Origin: Coriaria nepalensis
Lineage: Eukaryota; Streptophyta; Magnoliopsida; Cucurbitales; Coriariaceae
Reading direction: 5' to 3'
DNA: 64,000 nucleotides
Assembly (NCBI GenBank): GCA_027186245.1
Contig: CP114482.1
Coordinates: forward strand, 17,069,209 to 17,133,208
Below the pieces are notes generated by a model, which did not search any database, was not told where the DNA came from, and saw nothing but the letters and a program-made list of their open reading frames with translations. Position numbers and translations under genes: made by a program. Each line of letters opens with the position of its first letter. Within the stretch, counting starts at the first letter, position 1. Positions 52,753 through 64,000 of the stretch are shown here, in pieces.

Positions 52753-55700
52753 GTTTAAAGGCCGAATTTCGTTCGAAGTGATTTAGAATGATTTACTGAC
52801 TAAAAGAGACGCAAAAATATGACTTTAAGGCTTAAAAAATGCATAGTTGCCATCAATAGATCAATTGCAAGTTATGCATGAAAGTCGCGTTGTAAATGCA
52901 AAAAGAGAATTGGTTCGAAGTGCCTTCGAACAATTTATTGATTGAAAAGAATGAGTCATATGCTTTTTAATGCTAAAATAATGCATTGTTGTTTTCAATA
53001 GATTAATTACAAGTTATGTAAGAAAATATGTGTTTGAAGGGCGAAAATAGAATTCGTTCGAATTAATTTAGAATGATTTAATGACTAGAAGAGACTCAGT
53101 GACATGAATTTAAGGCTAAACAAATGCATTGTTGCCAATAGTATATCAACTGCAAGTTATGCACAAAAGTCATGTTTAAATGCCGAATTTCATACGAAGT
53201 GATTTAGAAAGATTTAATGACTAAAAGAGACGCAAAAATATGACTTTAAGGGTAATAAAATGCATAGTTGCCATCAATAGATCAATTGCAAATTATGCAT
53301 GAAAGTTGCGTTTTAAATGCAAAAAGAGAATTGGTTCGAAGTTCCTTGAAACTATTTAATGATTGAAAAGACTGAGTGATATGCATTTTAATGCGAAAAT
53401 AATGCATTGTTTTCTTCAATAGATTAATTACAAGTTATGTAAGAAAATAATGTTTAAAGGGCACAAATAGAATTTGTTCGAATTAATTTAGAATGGTTTA
53501 ATGACTAGAAGAGACTCAGTGACATGACTTTAGGGATAAACAAATGCATTGTTGCCTTCAATAGATCAACTGCAAGTTACGCACGAAAGTCATGTTTAAA
53601 GGCTGAAATTCGTTCGAAGTGATTTAGAATGATTTACTGAAAAAAAGAGACGCAAAAATATGACTTTCAGGCTAAAAAAATGCATAGTTTCCATCAATAG
53701 ATCAATTACAAGTTATGCATGAAAGTCGCGTTCTAAATGCAAAAAGAGAATTGGTTCGAAGTGCCTTCAAACAATTTAATGATTGAAAAGACTGAGTGAT
53801 ATGCTTTTTAATGCGAAAATAATGCATTGTTGTTTTCAATAGATTAATTACCAGTTATGTAAGAAAATAATGTTTGAAGGGCGAAAATAGAATTCGTTCG
53901 AATTAATTTAGAATGATTTAATGACTAGAAGAGACTCAGTGACATGACTTTAAGGCTAAACAAATGCATTGTTGCCTATAGTAGATCAACTGCAAGTTAT
54001 GCACAAAAGTCATGTTTAAATGCCGAATTTCATATGAAGTGATTTACAAAGATTTAATGACTAAAAGAGACGCAAAAATATGACTTTAAGGGTAAAAAAA
54101 TGCATAGTTTCCATCAATTGATCAATTGCAAATTATGCATGAAAGTTGCATTTTAAATGCAAAAAGAGAATTGGTTCGAAGTGCCTTCAAACAATTTAAT
54201 GATTGAAAAGACTGAGTGATATGCTTTTTAATGCGAAAATAATGCATTGTTTTCTTCAATAGATTAATTACAAGTTATGTAAGAAAATAATGTTTGAAGG
54301 GCGCAAATAGAATTCGTTCGAATTAATTTAGAACGATTTAATGACTAGAAGAGACTCAGTGACATGACTTTAAGGCTAAACAAATGCATTGTTGCCTATA
54401 GTAGATCAACTACACGTTATGCACGAAAGTCATGTTTAAATGCCGAATTTCGTTCTAAGTGATTTAGAATGATTTACTGACTAAAAGAGACGCAAAAATA
54501 TGACTTTAAGGCTAAAAAAATACATAGTTGCCATCAATAGATCAATTACAAGTTATGCATGAAAGTCGCGTTCTAAATGCAAAAAGAGAATTGGTTCGAA
54601 GTGCCTTCAAACAATTTAATGATTGAAAAGACTGAGTCATATGCTTTTTAATGCGAAAATAATGCATTATCGTCTTCAATAGATTAATTGCAAGTTATGT
54701 AAGAAAATAATGTTTGAAGGGCGCAAATAGAATTTTTTCGAATTAATTTAGAATGATTTAATGACTAGAAGAGACTCAGTGACATGACTTTAAGGCTAAA
54801 CAAATGCATTGTTGCCTATAGTAGATCAAGTGCAAGTTATGCACGAAAGTCATGTTTAAATGCCGAATTTCATACGAAGTGATTTAGAATGATTTAATGA
54901 CTAAACGAGACACAAAAATATGACTTTAAGGCAAAAAAAATGCATAGTAGCCATCAATAGATCAATTGCAAATTATGCATGAAAGTTGCATTTTAAATGC
55001 AAAAAGAGAACTGGTTCGAAGTTCCTTCAAACAATTTAATGATTGAAAAGACTGAGTGATATGCTTTTGAATGCGAAAATAATGCATTGTTTTCTTCAAT
55101 AGATTTATTACAAGTTATGTAAGAAAATAATGTTTGAAGGGCGCAAATAGAATTTTTTTGAATTAATTTAGATTGATTTAATGACTAGAAGAGACTCAGT
55201 GACATGACTTTAAGGCTAAACAAATGCATTGTTGGCTATAGTAGATCAACTACACGTTATGCACGAAAGTCATGTTTAATTGCCGAATTTCGTTCTAAGT
55301 GATTTATAATGATTTACTGACAAAAAGAGACGCAAAAATATGACTTTAAGGCTAAAAAAATGCATAGTTGCCATCAATAGATCAATTACAAGTTATGCAT
55401 GAAAGTCGCATTCTAAATGCAAAAAGAGAATTGGTTCGAAGTGCCTTCAAACAATTTAATGATTGAAAAGACTGAGTGATATGCTTTTCAATGCGAAAAT
55501 AATGCATTGTTGTTTTCAATAGATTAATTACCACTTATGTAAGAAAATAATGTTTGAAGGGCGAAAATAGAATTCGTTCGAATTAATTTAGAATGATTTA
55601 ATGACTAGAAGAGACTCAGTGACATGACTTTAAGGCTAAACAAATGCATTGTTGCCTATAGTAGATCAACTGCAAGTTATGCACAAAAGTCATGTTTAAA

Positions 55701-56400
55701 TGCCGAATTTCATATGAAGTGATTTAGAAAGATTTAATGACTAAAAGAGACGCAAAAATATGACTTTAAGGGTAAAAAAATGCATAGTTGTCATCAATTG
55801 ATCAATTGCAAATTATGCATGAAAGTTGCATTTTAAATGCAAAAAGAGAATTGGTTCGAAGTGCCTTCAAACAATTTAATGATTGAAAAGACTGAGTGAT
55901 ATGCTTTTTAATGCGAAAATAATGCATTGTTTTCTTCAATAGATTAATTACAAGTTATGTAAGAAAATAATGTTTGCAGGGCGCAAATAGAATTCGTTCG
56001 AATTAATTTAGAATGATTTAATGACTAGAAGAGTCTCAGTGACATGACTTTAAGGCTAAACAAATGCATTGTTGCCTATAGTAGATCAACTACACGTTAT
56101 GCACGAAAGTCATGTTTAAATGCTGAATTTCGTTCTAAGTGATTTAGAATGATTTACTGACTAAAAGAGACGCAAAAATATGACTTTAAGGCTAAAAAAA
56201 TGCATAGTTGCCATCAATAGATCAATTACAAGTTATGCATGAAAGTCGCGTTCTAAATGCAAAAAGAGAATTGGTTCGAAGTGCCTTCAAACAATTTAAT
56301 GATTGAAAAGACTGAGTCATATGCTTTTTAATGCTAAAATAATGCATTGTAGTTTTCAATAGATTAATTACAAGTTATGTAAGAAAATAATGTTTGAAGG
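52593..56400 (-). repeat. Right array, variable trimers with 840/1680 bp periodicity
   Basis: About nine 420-bp trimers. Markers recur at four-trimer spacing: TACCAGTTATG/TACCACTTATG at about 53,849/55,529 and CATATGAAGTGATTTA at about 54,031/55,711. TCAACTACACGTTATG recurs at 54,406, 55,246 and 56,086 (840 apart). The first trimers after the joint keep full C boxes (TTTCGTTCGAAG near 52,770); later ones mostly do not. Confidence 0.8.
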
Positions 56401-58900
56401 GCGAAAATAGAATTCGTTCGAATTAATTTAGAATGATTTAATGACTAGAAGAGACTCAGTAACATGACTTCAAGGCTAAACAAATGCATTGTTGCCTATA
56501 ATAGATCAACTGCAAGTTATGCACAAAAGTCATGTTTAAATGCCGAATTTCATACGAAGTGATTTAGAATGATTTAATGACTAAACGAGACGCAAAAATA
56601 TGACTTGAAGGCTAAAAAAATGCATAGTAGCCATCAATAGATCAATTGCAAATTATGGATGAAAGTTGCATTTTAAATGCAAAAAGAGAACTGGTTCGAA
56701 GTTCCTTCAAACAATTTATTGATTGAAAAGACTGAGTGATATGCTTTTTAATGCGAAATAATGCATTGTTTTCTTCAATAGATTTATTACAAGTTATGTA
56801 AGAAAATAATGTTTGAAGGGCGCAAATAGAATTTTTTCGAATTAATTTAGAATGATTTAATGACTAGAAGAGACTCAGTGACATGACTTTAAGGCTAAAC
56901 AAATGCATTGTTGCCTATAGTAGATCAACTGCAAGTTATGCACGAAAGTCATGTTTAAATGCTGAATTTCATACGAAGTGATTTAGAATGATTTAATGAC
57001 TAAAAGAGACGCAAAAATATGACTTTCAGGGTAAAAAAATGGATAGTGGCCATCAATAGATCAATTGCAAATTATGCATGAAAGTTGCGTTTAAAATGCA
57101 AAAAGAGAATTGGTTCGAACTGCCTTCAAACAATTTTATGATTGAAAAGACTGAGTGATATGCTTTTTAATGCGAAAATAATGCATTGTTTTCTTCAATA
57201 GATTAATTACAAGTTATGTAAGAAAATAACGTTTGAAGGGCGCAAATAGAATTTTTTCGAATTAATTTAGAATGATTTAATCACTAGAAGAGACTCAGTG
57301 ACATGACTTTAAGGCTAAACAAATGCATTGTTGCCTATAGTAGATCAACTGCAAGTTATGCACGAAAGTCATGTTTAAATGCCGAATTTCATACGAAGTG
57401 ATTTAGAATGATTTAATGACTAAACGAGACGCAAATATATGACTTTAACGCTAAAAAAATGCATAGTAGCCATCAATAGATCAATTGCAAATTATGCATG
57501 AAAGTTGCATTTTAAATGCAAAAAGAGAACTGGTTCGAAGTTCCTTCAAACAATTTAATGATTGAAAAGACTGAGTGATATGCTTTTTAATGCGAAAATA
57601 ATGCATTGTTTTTTTCAATAGATTTATTACAAGTTATGTAAGAAAATAATGTTTGAAGGGCGCAAATAGAATTTTTTCGAATTAATTTAGAATGATTTAA
57701 TGACTAGAAGAGACTCAGTGACATGACTTTAAGGCTAAACAAATGCATTGTTGCTTATAGTAGATCAAGTGCAAGTTATGCACGAAAGTCATGTTTAAAT
57801 GCTGAATTTCATACGAAGTGATTTAGAATGATTTACTGACTAAAAGAGACGCAAAAATATGACTTTAAGGGTAAAAAAATGCATAGTGGCCATCAATAGA
57901 TCAATTGCAAATTATGCATGAAAGTTGCGTTTGAAATGCAAAAAGAGAATTGGTTTGAACTGCCTTCAAACAATTTAATGATTGAAAAGACTGAGTGATA
58001 TGCTCTTTAATGCGAAAGTAATGCATTGTTTTCTTCAATAGATTAATTACAAGTTATGTAAGAAAATAATGTTTGAAGGGCGCAAATAGAATTTTTTCGA
58101 ATTAATTTAGAATGATTTAATGACTAGAAGAGACTCAGTGACATGACTTTAAGGCTAAACAAATGCATTGTTGCCTATAGTAGATCAACTGCAAGTTATG
58201 CACGAAAGTCATGTTTAAATGCCGAATTTCATACGAAGTGATTTAGAATGATTTAATGACTAAACGAGATGCAAATATATGACTTTAAGGCTAAGAAAAT
58301 GCATAGTAGCCATCAATAGATCAATTGCAAATTATGCATGAAAGTTGCATTTTAAATGCAAAAAGAGAACTGGTTCGAAGTTCCTTCAAACAATTTAATG
58401 ATTGAAAAGACTAAGTGATATGCTTTTTAATGCGAAAATAATGCATTGTTTTCTTCAATAGATTTATTACAAGTTATGTAAGAAAATAATGTTTGAAGGG
58501 CGCAAATAGAATTTTTTCGAATTAATTTAGAATGATTTAATGACTAGAAGAGACTCAGTGACATGACTTTAAGGCTAAACAAATGCATTGTTGCCTATAG
58601 TAGATCACCTGCAAGTTATGCACGAAAGTCATGTTTAAATGCAGAATTTCATACGAAGTGATTTAGAATGATTTACTGACAAAAAGAGACGCAAAAATAT
58701 GACTTTAAGGGTAAAAAAATGCATAGTGGCCATCAATAGATCAATTGCAAATTATGCATGAAAGTTGCGTTTAAAATGCAAAAAGAGAATTGGTTCGAAC
58801 TTCATTCAATCAATTTAATGATTGAAAAGACTGAGTGATATGCTTTTTAATGCGAAAATAATGCATTGTTTTCTTCAATAGATTAATTACAAGTTATGTA
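56401..58900 (-). repeat. Right array, 840-bp alternating HOR (two trimers)
   Basis: The B monomer alternates between CATAGTAGCCATC (about 56,625, 57,465, 58,305) and CATAGTGGCCATC (about 57,045, 57,885, 58,725), an 840-bp unit present three times. A monomers at about 56,830, 57,250, 57,670, 58,090 and 58,510 have AATTTTTTCGAATT in place of AATTCGTTCGAATT, so the dyad box is lost across the block. A one-base deletion (GCGAAATAATGC) lies near 56,758. Confidence 0.82.
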
Positions 58901-59280
58901 AGAAAATAATGTTTGAAGGGCGATAATAGAATTCGTTCGAATTAATTTAGAATGATTTAATGACTAGAAGAGACTCAGTAACATGACTTCAAGGCTAAAC
59001 AAATGCATTGTTGCCTATAATAGATCAACTGCAAGTTATGCACGAAAGTCATGTTTAAATGCCGAATTTCATACGAAGTGATTTAGAATGATTTACTCAC
59101 TAAAAGAGACGCAAAAATATGACTTTAAGGCTAAAAATATGCATAGTTGCCATCAATAGATCAATTGCAAGTGATGCATGAAAGCCACATTCAAAATACA
59201 AAAAGAGAATTGGTTCGAAGTGCCTTCAAACAATTTAATGATTGAAAAGACTGAGTCATACGCTTTTTAATGCTAAAATA
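58901..59280 (-). repeat. Transitional trimer with box restored
   Basis: About one trimer. Its A box is again AATTCGTTCGAATT (58,935), preceded by the private CGATAATAG. No other feature seen. Confidence 0.75.
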
Positions 59281-61380
59281 ATACACTGTTGTTTCCAATA
59301 GATTAATTACAAGTTATGTTAGAAAATAATGTTTGAAGGGCGAAAATAGAATTCGTTCGAATTAATTTAGAATGATTTAATGACTAGAAGAGACTCAGTG
59401 ACATGACCTTCAGGCTAAACAAATGCATTGTTGCCTATAATAGATCAACTGCAAGTTATGCACGAAAGTCATGTTTAAATGCCGAATTTCATACGAACTG
59501 ATTTAATAAGATTTACTGACTAAAAGAGACGCAAAAATATGACTTTAAGGCTAAAAGAATGCATAGTTGCCATCAATAGATCAATTGCAAGTTATGCATG
59601 AAAGCCACGTTCAAAATACAAAAAGAGAATTCGTTCGAAGTGCCTTCAAACAATTTAATGATTGAAAAGACTGAGTCATATGGTTTTTATTGCTAAAATA
59701 ATGCATTGTTGTTTTCAATAGATTAATTACAACTTATGTAAGAAAATAATGTTTGTAGGGCGAAAATAGAATTCGTTCGAATTAATTTAGAATGATTTAA
59801 TGACTAGAAGAGACTCAGTGACATGACCTTAAGGCTAAACAAATGCATTGTTGCCTATAATAGATCAACTGCAAGTTATGCACGAAAGTCATGTTTAAAT
59901 GCCGAATTTCATACGAAGTGATTTAGAATGATTTATTCACTAAAAGAGACGCAAAAATATGACTTTAAGGCTAAAAATATGCATAGTTGCCATCAATAGA
60001 TCGATTGCAAGTTATGCCTGAAAGCCACGTTCAAAATACAAAAACAGAATTGGTTCGAAGTGCCTTCAAACAATTTAATGATTCAAAAGACTGAGTCATA
60101 TGCTTTTTAATGCTAAAATAATGCACTGTTGTTTCCAATAGATTAGTTACAAGTTATGTAAGAAAATAATGTTCGAAGGGCGAAAATAGAATTCGTTCGA
60201 ATTAATTTAGAATGATTTAATGACTAGAAGAGACTCAGTGACATGACCTTAAGGCTAAACAAATGCATTGTTGCCTATAATAGATCAACTGCAAGTTATG
60301 CACGAAAGTCATGTTTAAATGCCGAATTTCATACGAAGTGATTTAGAAAGATTTACTGACTAAAAGAGACGCAAAAATATGACTTTAAAGCTAAAAAAAT
60401 GCATAGGTGCCATCAATAGATCAATTGCAAGTTATGCATGAAAGCTACGTTCAAAATACAAAAAGAGAATTCGTTCGAAGTGCCTTCAAACAATTTAATG
60501 ATTGAAAAGACTGAGTCATATGCTTTTTATTGCTAAAATAATGCATTGTTGTTTTCAATAGATTAATTACAAGTTATGTAAGAAAATAATGTTTGTAGGG
60601 CGAAAATAGAATTCGTTCGAATTAATTTAGAATGATTTAATGACTAGAAGAGACTCAGTGACATGACCTTAACGCTAAACGAATGCATTGTTGCCTATAA
60701 TAGATCAGCTGCAAGTTATGCACGAAAGTCATGTTTAAATGCCGAATTTCATACGAAGTGATTTAGAATGATTTACAGACTAAAAGAGACGCAAAAATAT
60801 GACTATAAGGCTAAAAATATGCATAGTTGCCATCAATAGATCAATTGCAAGTTATGCATGAAAGCCACGTTCAAAATACAAAAAGAGAATTCGTTCGAAG
60901 TGCCTTCAAACAATTTAATGATTGAAAAGACTGAGTCATATGCTTTTTAATGCTAAAATAATGCACTGTTGTTTCCAATACATTAATTACAAGTTATGTA
61001 AGAAAATAATGTTTGAAGGGCGAAAATAGAATTCGTTCGAATTAATTTAGAATGATTTAATGACTAGAAGAGACTCAGTGACATGACCTTAAGGCTAAAC
61101 AAATGCATTGTTGCCTATAATAGATCAACTGCAAGTTATGCACGGAAGTCATGTTTAAATGCCGAATTTCATACGAAGTGATTTAATAAGATTTACTGAC
61201 TAAAAGAGACGCAAAAGTATGACTTTAAGGCTAAAAAAATGCATAGTTGCCATCAATAGATCAATTGCAAGTTATGCATGAAAGCCACGTTCAAAATACA
61301 AAAAGAGAATTCGTTCGAAGTGCCTTCAAACAATTTAATGATTGAAAAGACTGAGTCATATGCTTTTTAATGCTAAAATA
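59281..61380 (-). repeat. 2100-bp super-repeat, copy 1 (five trimers)
   Basis: Starts at AATACACTGTTG with GTTATGTTAG and repeats from 61,381. Shared rare markers at offset 2100: TATGGTTTTTATTGC (59,680/61,780), GTTATGCCTGAAAGCC (60,011/62,111), ATGTTCGAAGGG (about 60,169/62,269). Confidence 0.87.
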
Positions 61381-63900
61381 ATACACTGCTATTTCCAATA
61401 GATTAATTACAAGTTATGTTAGAAAATAATGTTTGAAGGGCGAAAATAGAATTCGTTCGAATTAATTTAGAATGATTTAATGACTAGAAGAGACTCAGTG
61501 ACATGACCTTCAGGCTAAACAAATGCATTGTTGCCTATAATAGATCAACTGCAAGTTATGCACGAAAGTCATGTTTAAATGCCGAATTTCATACGAACTG
61601 AGTTAATAAGATTTACTGACTAAAAGAGACGCAAAAATATGACTTTAAGGCTAAAAGAATGCATAGTTGCCATCAATAGATCAATTGCAAGTTATGCATG
61701 AAAGCCACGTTCAAAATACAAAAAGAGAATTCGTTCGAAGTGCCTTCAAACAATTTAATGATTGAAAAGACTGAGTCATATGGTTTTTATTGCTAAAATA
61801 ATGCATTGTTGTTTTCAATAGATTAATTACAAGTTATGTAAGAAAATAATGTTTGTAGGGCGAAAATAGAATTCGTTCGAATTAATTTAGAATGATTTAA
61901 TGACTAGAAGAGACTCAGTGACATGACCTTAAGGCTAAACAAATGCATTGTTGCCTATAATAGATCAACTGCAAGTTATGCACGAAAGTCATGTTTAAAT
62001 GCCGAATTTCATACGAAGTGATTTAGAATGATTTATTGACTAAAAGAGACGCAAAAATATGACTTTAAGGCTAAAAATATGCATAGTTGCCATCAATAGA
62101 TCGATTGCAAGTTATGCCTGAAAGCCATGTTCAAAATACAAAAACAGAATTGGTTCGAAGTGCCTTCAAACAATTTAATGATTCAAAAGACTGAGTCATA
62201 TGCTTTTTAATGCTAAAATAATGCACTGTTGTTTCCAATAGATTAGTTACAAGTTATGTAAGAAAATAATGTTCGAAGGGCGAAAATAGAATTCGTTCGA
62301 ATTAATTTAGAATGATTTAATGACTAGAAGAGACTCAGTGACATGACCTTAAGGCTAAACAAATGCATTGTTGCCTATAATAGATCAACTGCAAGTTATG
62401 CACGAAAGTCATGTTTAAATGCCGAATTTCATACGAAGTGATTTAGAAAGATTTACTGACTAAAAGAGACGCAAAAATATGACTTTAAAGCTAAAAAAAT
62501 GCATAGTTTCCATCAATAGATGAATTGCAAGTTATGCATGAAAGCTACGTTCAAAATACAAAAAGAGAATTCGTTCGAACTGCCTTCAAACAATTTAATG
62601 ATTCAAAAGACTGAGTCATATGCTTTTTAATGCTAAAATAATGCACTGTTGTTTCCAATAGATTAGTTACAAGTTATGTAAGAAAATAATGTTCGAAGGG
62701 CGAAAATAGAATTCGTTCGAATTAATTTAGAATGATTTAATGACTAGAAGAGACTCAGTGACATGACCTTAAGGCTAAACAAATGCATTGTTGCCTATAA
62801 TAGATCAACTGCAAGTTATGCACGAAAGTCATGTTTAAATGCCGAATTTCATACGAAGTGATTTAGAAAGATTTACTGACTAAAAGAGACGCAAAAATAT
62901 GACTTTAAAGCTAAAAAAATGCATAGTTGCCATCAATAGATCAATTGCAAGTTATGCATGAAAGCTGCGTTCAAAATACAAAAAGAGAATTCGTTCGAAG
63001 TGCCTTCAAACAATTTAATGATTGAAAAGACTGAGTCATATGCTTTTTATTGCTAAAATAATGCATTGTTGTTTTCAATAGATTAATTACAAGTTATGTA
63101 AGAAAATAATGTTTGTAGGGCGAAAATAGAATTCGTTCGAATTAATTTAGAATGATTTAATGACTAGAAGAGACTCAGTGACATGACCTTAACGCTAAAC
63201 GAATGCATTGTTGCCTATAATAGATCAACTGCAAGTTATGCACGAAAGTCATGTTTAAATGCCGAATTTCATACGAAGTGATTTAGAATGATTTACAGAC
63301 TAAAAGAGACGCAAAAATATGACTATAAGGCTAAAAATATGCATAGTTGCCATCAATAGATCAATTGCAAGTTATGCATGAAAGCCACGTTCAAAATACA
63401 AAAAGAGAATTCGTTCGAAGTGCCTTCAAACAATTTAATGATTGAAAAGACTGAGTCATATGCTTTTTAATGCTAAAATAATGCACTGTTGTTTCCAATA
63501 CATTAATTACAAGTTATGTAAGAAAATAATGTTTGAAGGGCGAAAATAGAATTCGTTCGAATTAATTTAGAATGATTTAATGACTAGAAGAGACTCAGTG
63601 ACATGACCTTAAGGCTAAACAAATGCATTGTTGCCTATAATAGATCAACTGCAAGTTATGCACGGAAGTCATGTTTAAATGCCGAATTTCATACGAAGTG
63701 ATTTAATAAGATTTATTGACTAAAAGAGACGCAAGAATATGACTTCAAGGCTAAAAAAATGCATAGTTGCCATCAATAGATCAATTGCAAGTTATGCATG
63801 AAAGCCACGTTCAAAATACAAAAAGAGAATTCGTTCGAAGTGCCTTCAAACAATTTAATGATTGAAAAGACTGAGTCATATGCTTTTTAATGCTAAAATA
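61381..63900 (-). repeat. 2100-bp super-repeat, copy 2, with one extra trimer (2520 bp)
   Basis: Matches copy 1 at offset 2100 for three trimers and at 2520 for the last two (AACGCTAAACGAATG at 60,671/63,191; ATTTACAGAC at about 60,771/63,291). The difference is an internal 420-bp tandem duplication, 62,221-62,640 and 62,641-63,060, both with GATTAGTTAC and ATGTTCGAAGGG. Confidence 0.87.
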
Positions 63901-64000
63901 ATACACTGTTGTTTCCAATAGATTAATTACAAGTTATGTTAGAAAATAATGTTTGAAGGGCGAAAATAGAATTCGTTCGAATTAATTTAGAATGATTTAA
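63901..64000 (-). repeat. Start of a third 2100-bp copy, cut by window edge
   Basis: ATACACTGTTGTTTCC and GTTATGTTAG match the starts of copies 1 and 2. The super-repeat therefore continues outside the window. Confidence 0.75.

Larger units (their letters stand above)
52584..64000 (-). repeat. Right satellite array, inverted, 420-bp trimers
   Basis: The same satellite family in opposite orientation. The inverted A box (GTTCGA or its eroded form) lies at 52635, then recurs at almost exactly 420 bp to 63975, giving 27 periods. I saw one 421-bp first step and one single-base loss near 56,758. Read on the - strand the order is again A-B-C. It is a diverged subfamily. A reads ACATTATTTT where the left array has ACATGATTTT. 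The A monomer is one base shorter at TTTTCAATCATT. B reads TTGATGGCAAC where the left has TTGAAGGCAAC. The C box is usually TTCGTATGAA. The array continues past the window edge. Confidence 0.97.

Noticed and set aside
1..64000. CRISPR array
   Set aside because: The repeats are 140-421 bp with no short constant repeat separated by unique spacers; the whole sequence repeats.
1..64000. rRNA, tRNA or other RNA genes, and tandem gene clusters
   Set aside because: No conserved RNA core sequences seen. The 420-bp unit is AT-rich with no tRNA-like or rRNA-like segments.
1..64000. Transposon, LTR element or other insertion in the array
   Set aside because: No stretch of non-satellite sequence, target-site duplication or terminal repeat seen. 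All size changes are explained by monomer gain or loss or by small indels.
1..64000. Telomere repeat or simple microsatellite
   Set aside because: No short (5-8 bp) tandem motif runs. The T-runs in monomer B are about seven bases and isolated.

Overview
The whole 64 kb window is tandemly repeated satellite DNA. I found no protein-coding gene, RNA gene, transposon or unique sequence in it. The repeat is AT-rich: I counted 30 G/C in positions 9-108. Every stretch I read on either strand aligns to one monomer family of about 140 bp. An array this long, with nested higher-order repeats (HORs) and a strand switch, points to a eukaryotic centromeric, pericentromeric or subtelomeric heterochromatin block. 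I cannot name the species or prove centromere function from sequence alone.

Layout. The basic unit is a trimer of about 421 bp made of three related monomers. A is about 142 bp and begins TCGAACGAATTC. B is about 142 bp and begins TCGAACCAATTC. C is about 137 bp and begins TCGAACGAAATTC or close variants. From 1 to about 43.6 kb the array runs on the + strand as A-B-C trimers. My count is 103 trimers, with one register break near 27.5 kb where a hybrid B/C monomer leaves a two-monomer unit. Over this are many segmental tandem duplications whose lengths are near-multiples of 421: 842, 1260-1264, 1684, about 2525 and 2949 bp. There are also copies set 5,039 and 10,102 bp apart.

From 43.6 to 52.0 kb the trimer pattern becomes an 11-monomer HOR of 1,549 bp that contains a B/C hybrid monomer. 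It is present about five times. A 3,383 bp segment (24 monomers) carrying two of these units is duplicated with no difference I could see by eye. The duplication joint falls in a 10-bp box, TTCGAACGAA, shared by monomers A and C.

At about 52,583 the array changes strand. From there to the end it is a different subfamily of the same satellite on the - strand, in a tight 420-bp trimer register (27 trimers). It has its own nested HORs: an 840 bp alternation at 56.4-58.9 kb and a 2,100 bp super-repeat at 59.3-64.0 kb. The strand switch is flanked by 163-bp inverted arms differing at 10 positions, with a 56-bp spacer.

Nothing here acts as a gene set. The window is a record of unequal exchange, gene-conversion-like patching and inversion in a satellite array. 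The recurrent short open frames of 66-74 codons are phase-locked to the satellite period and are not genes.
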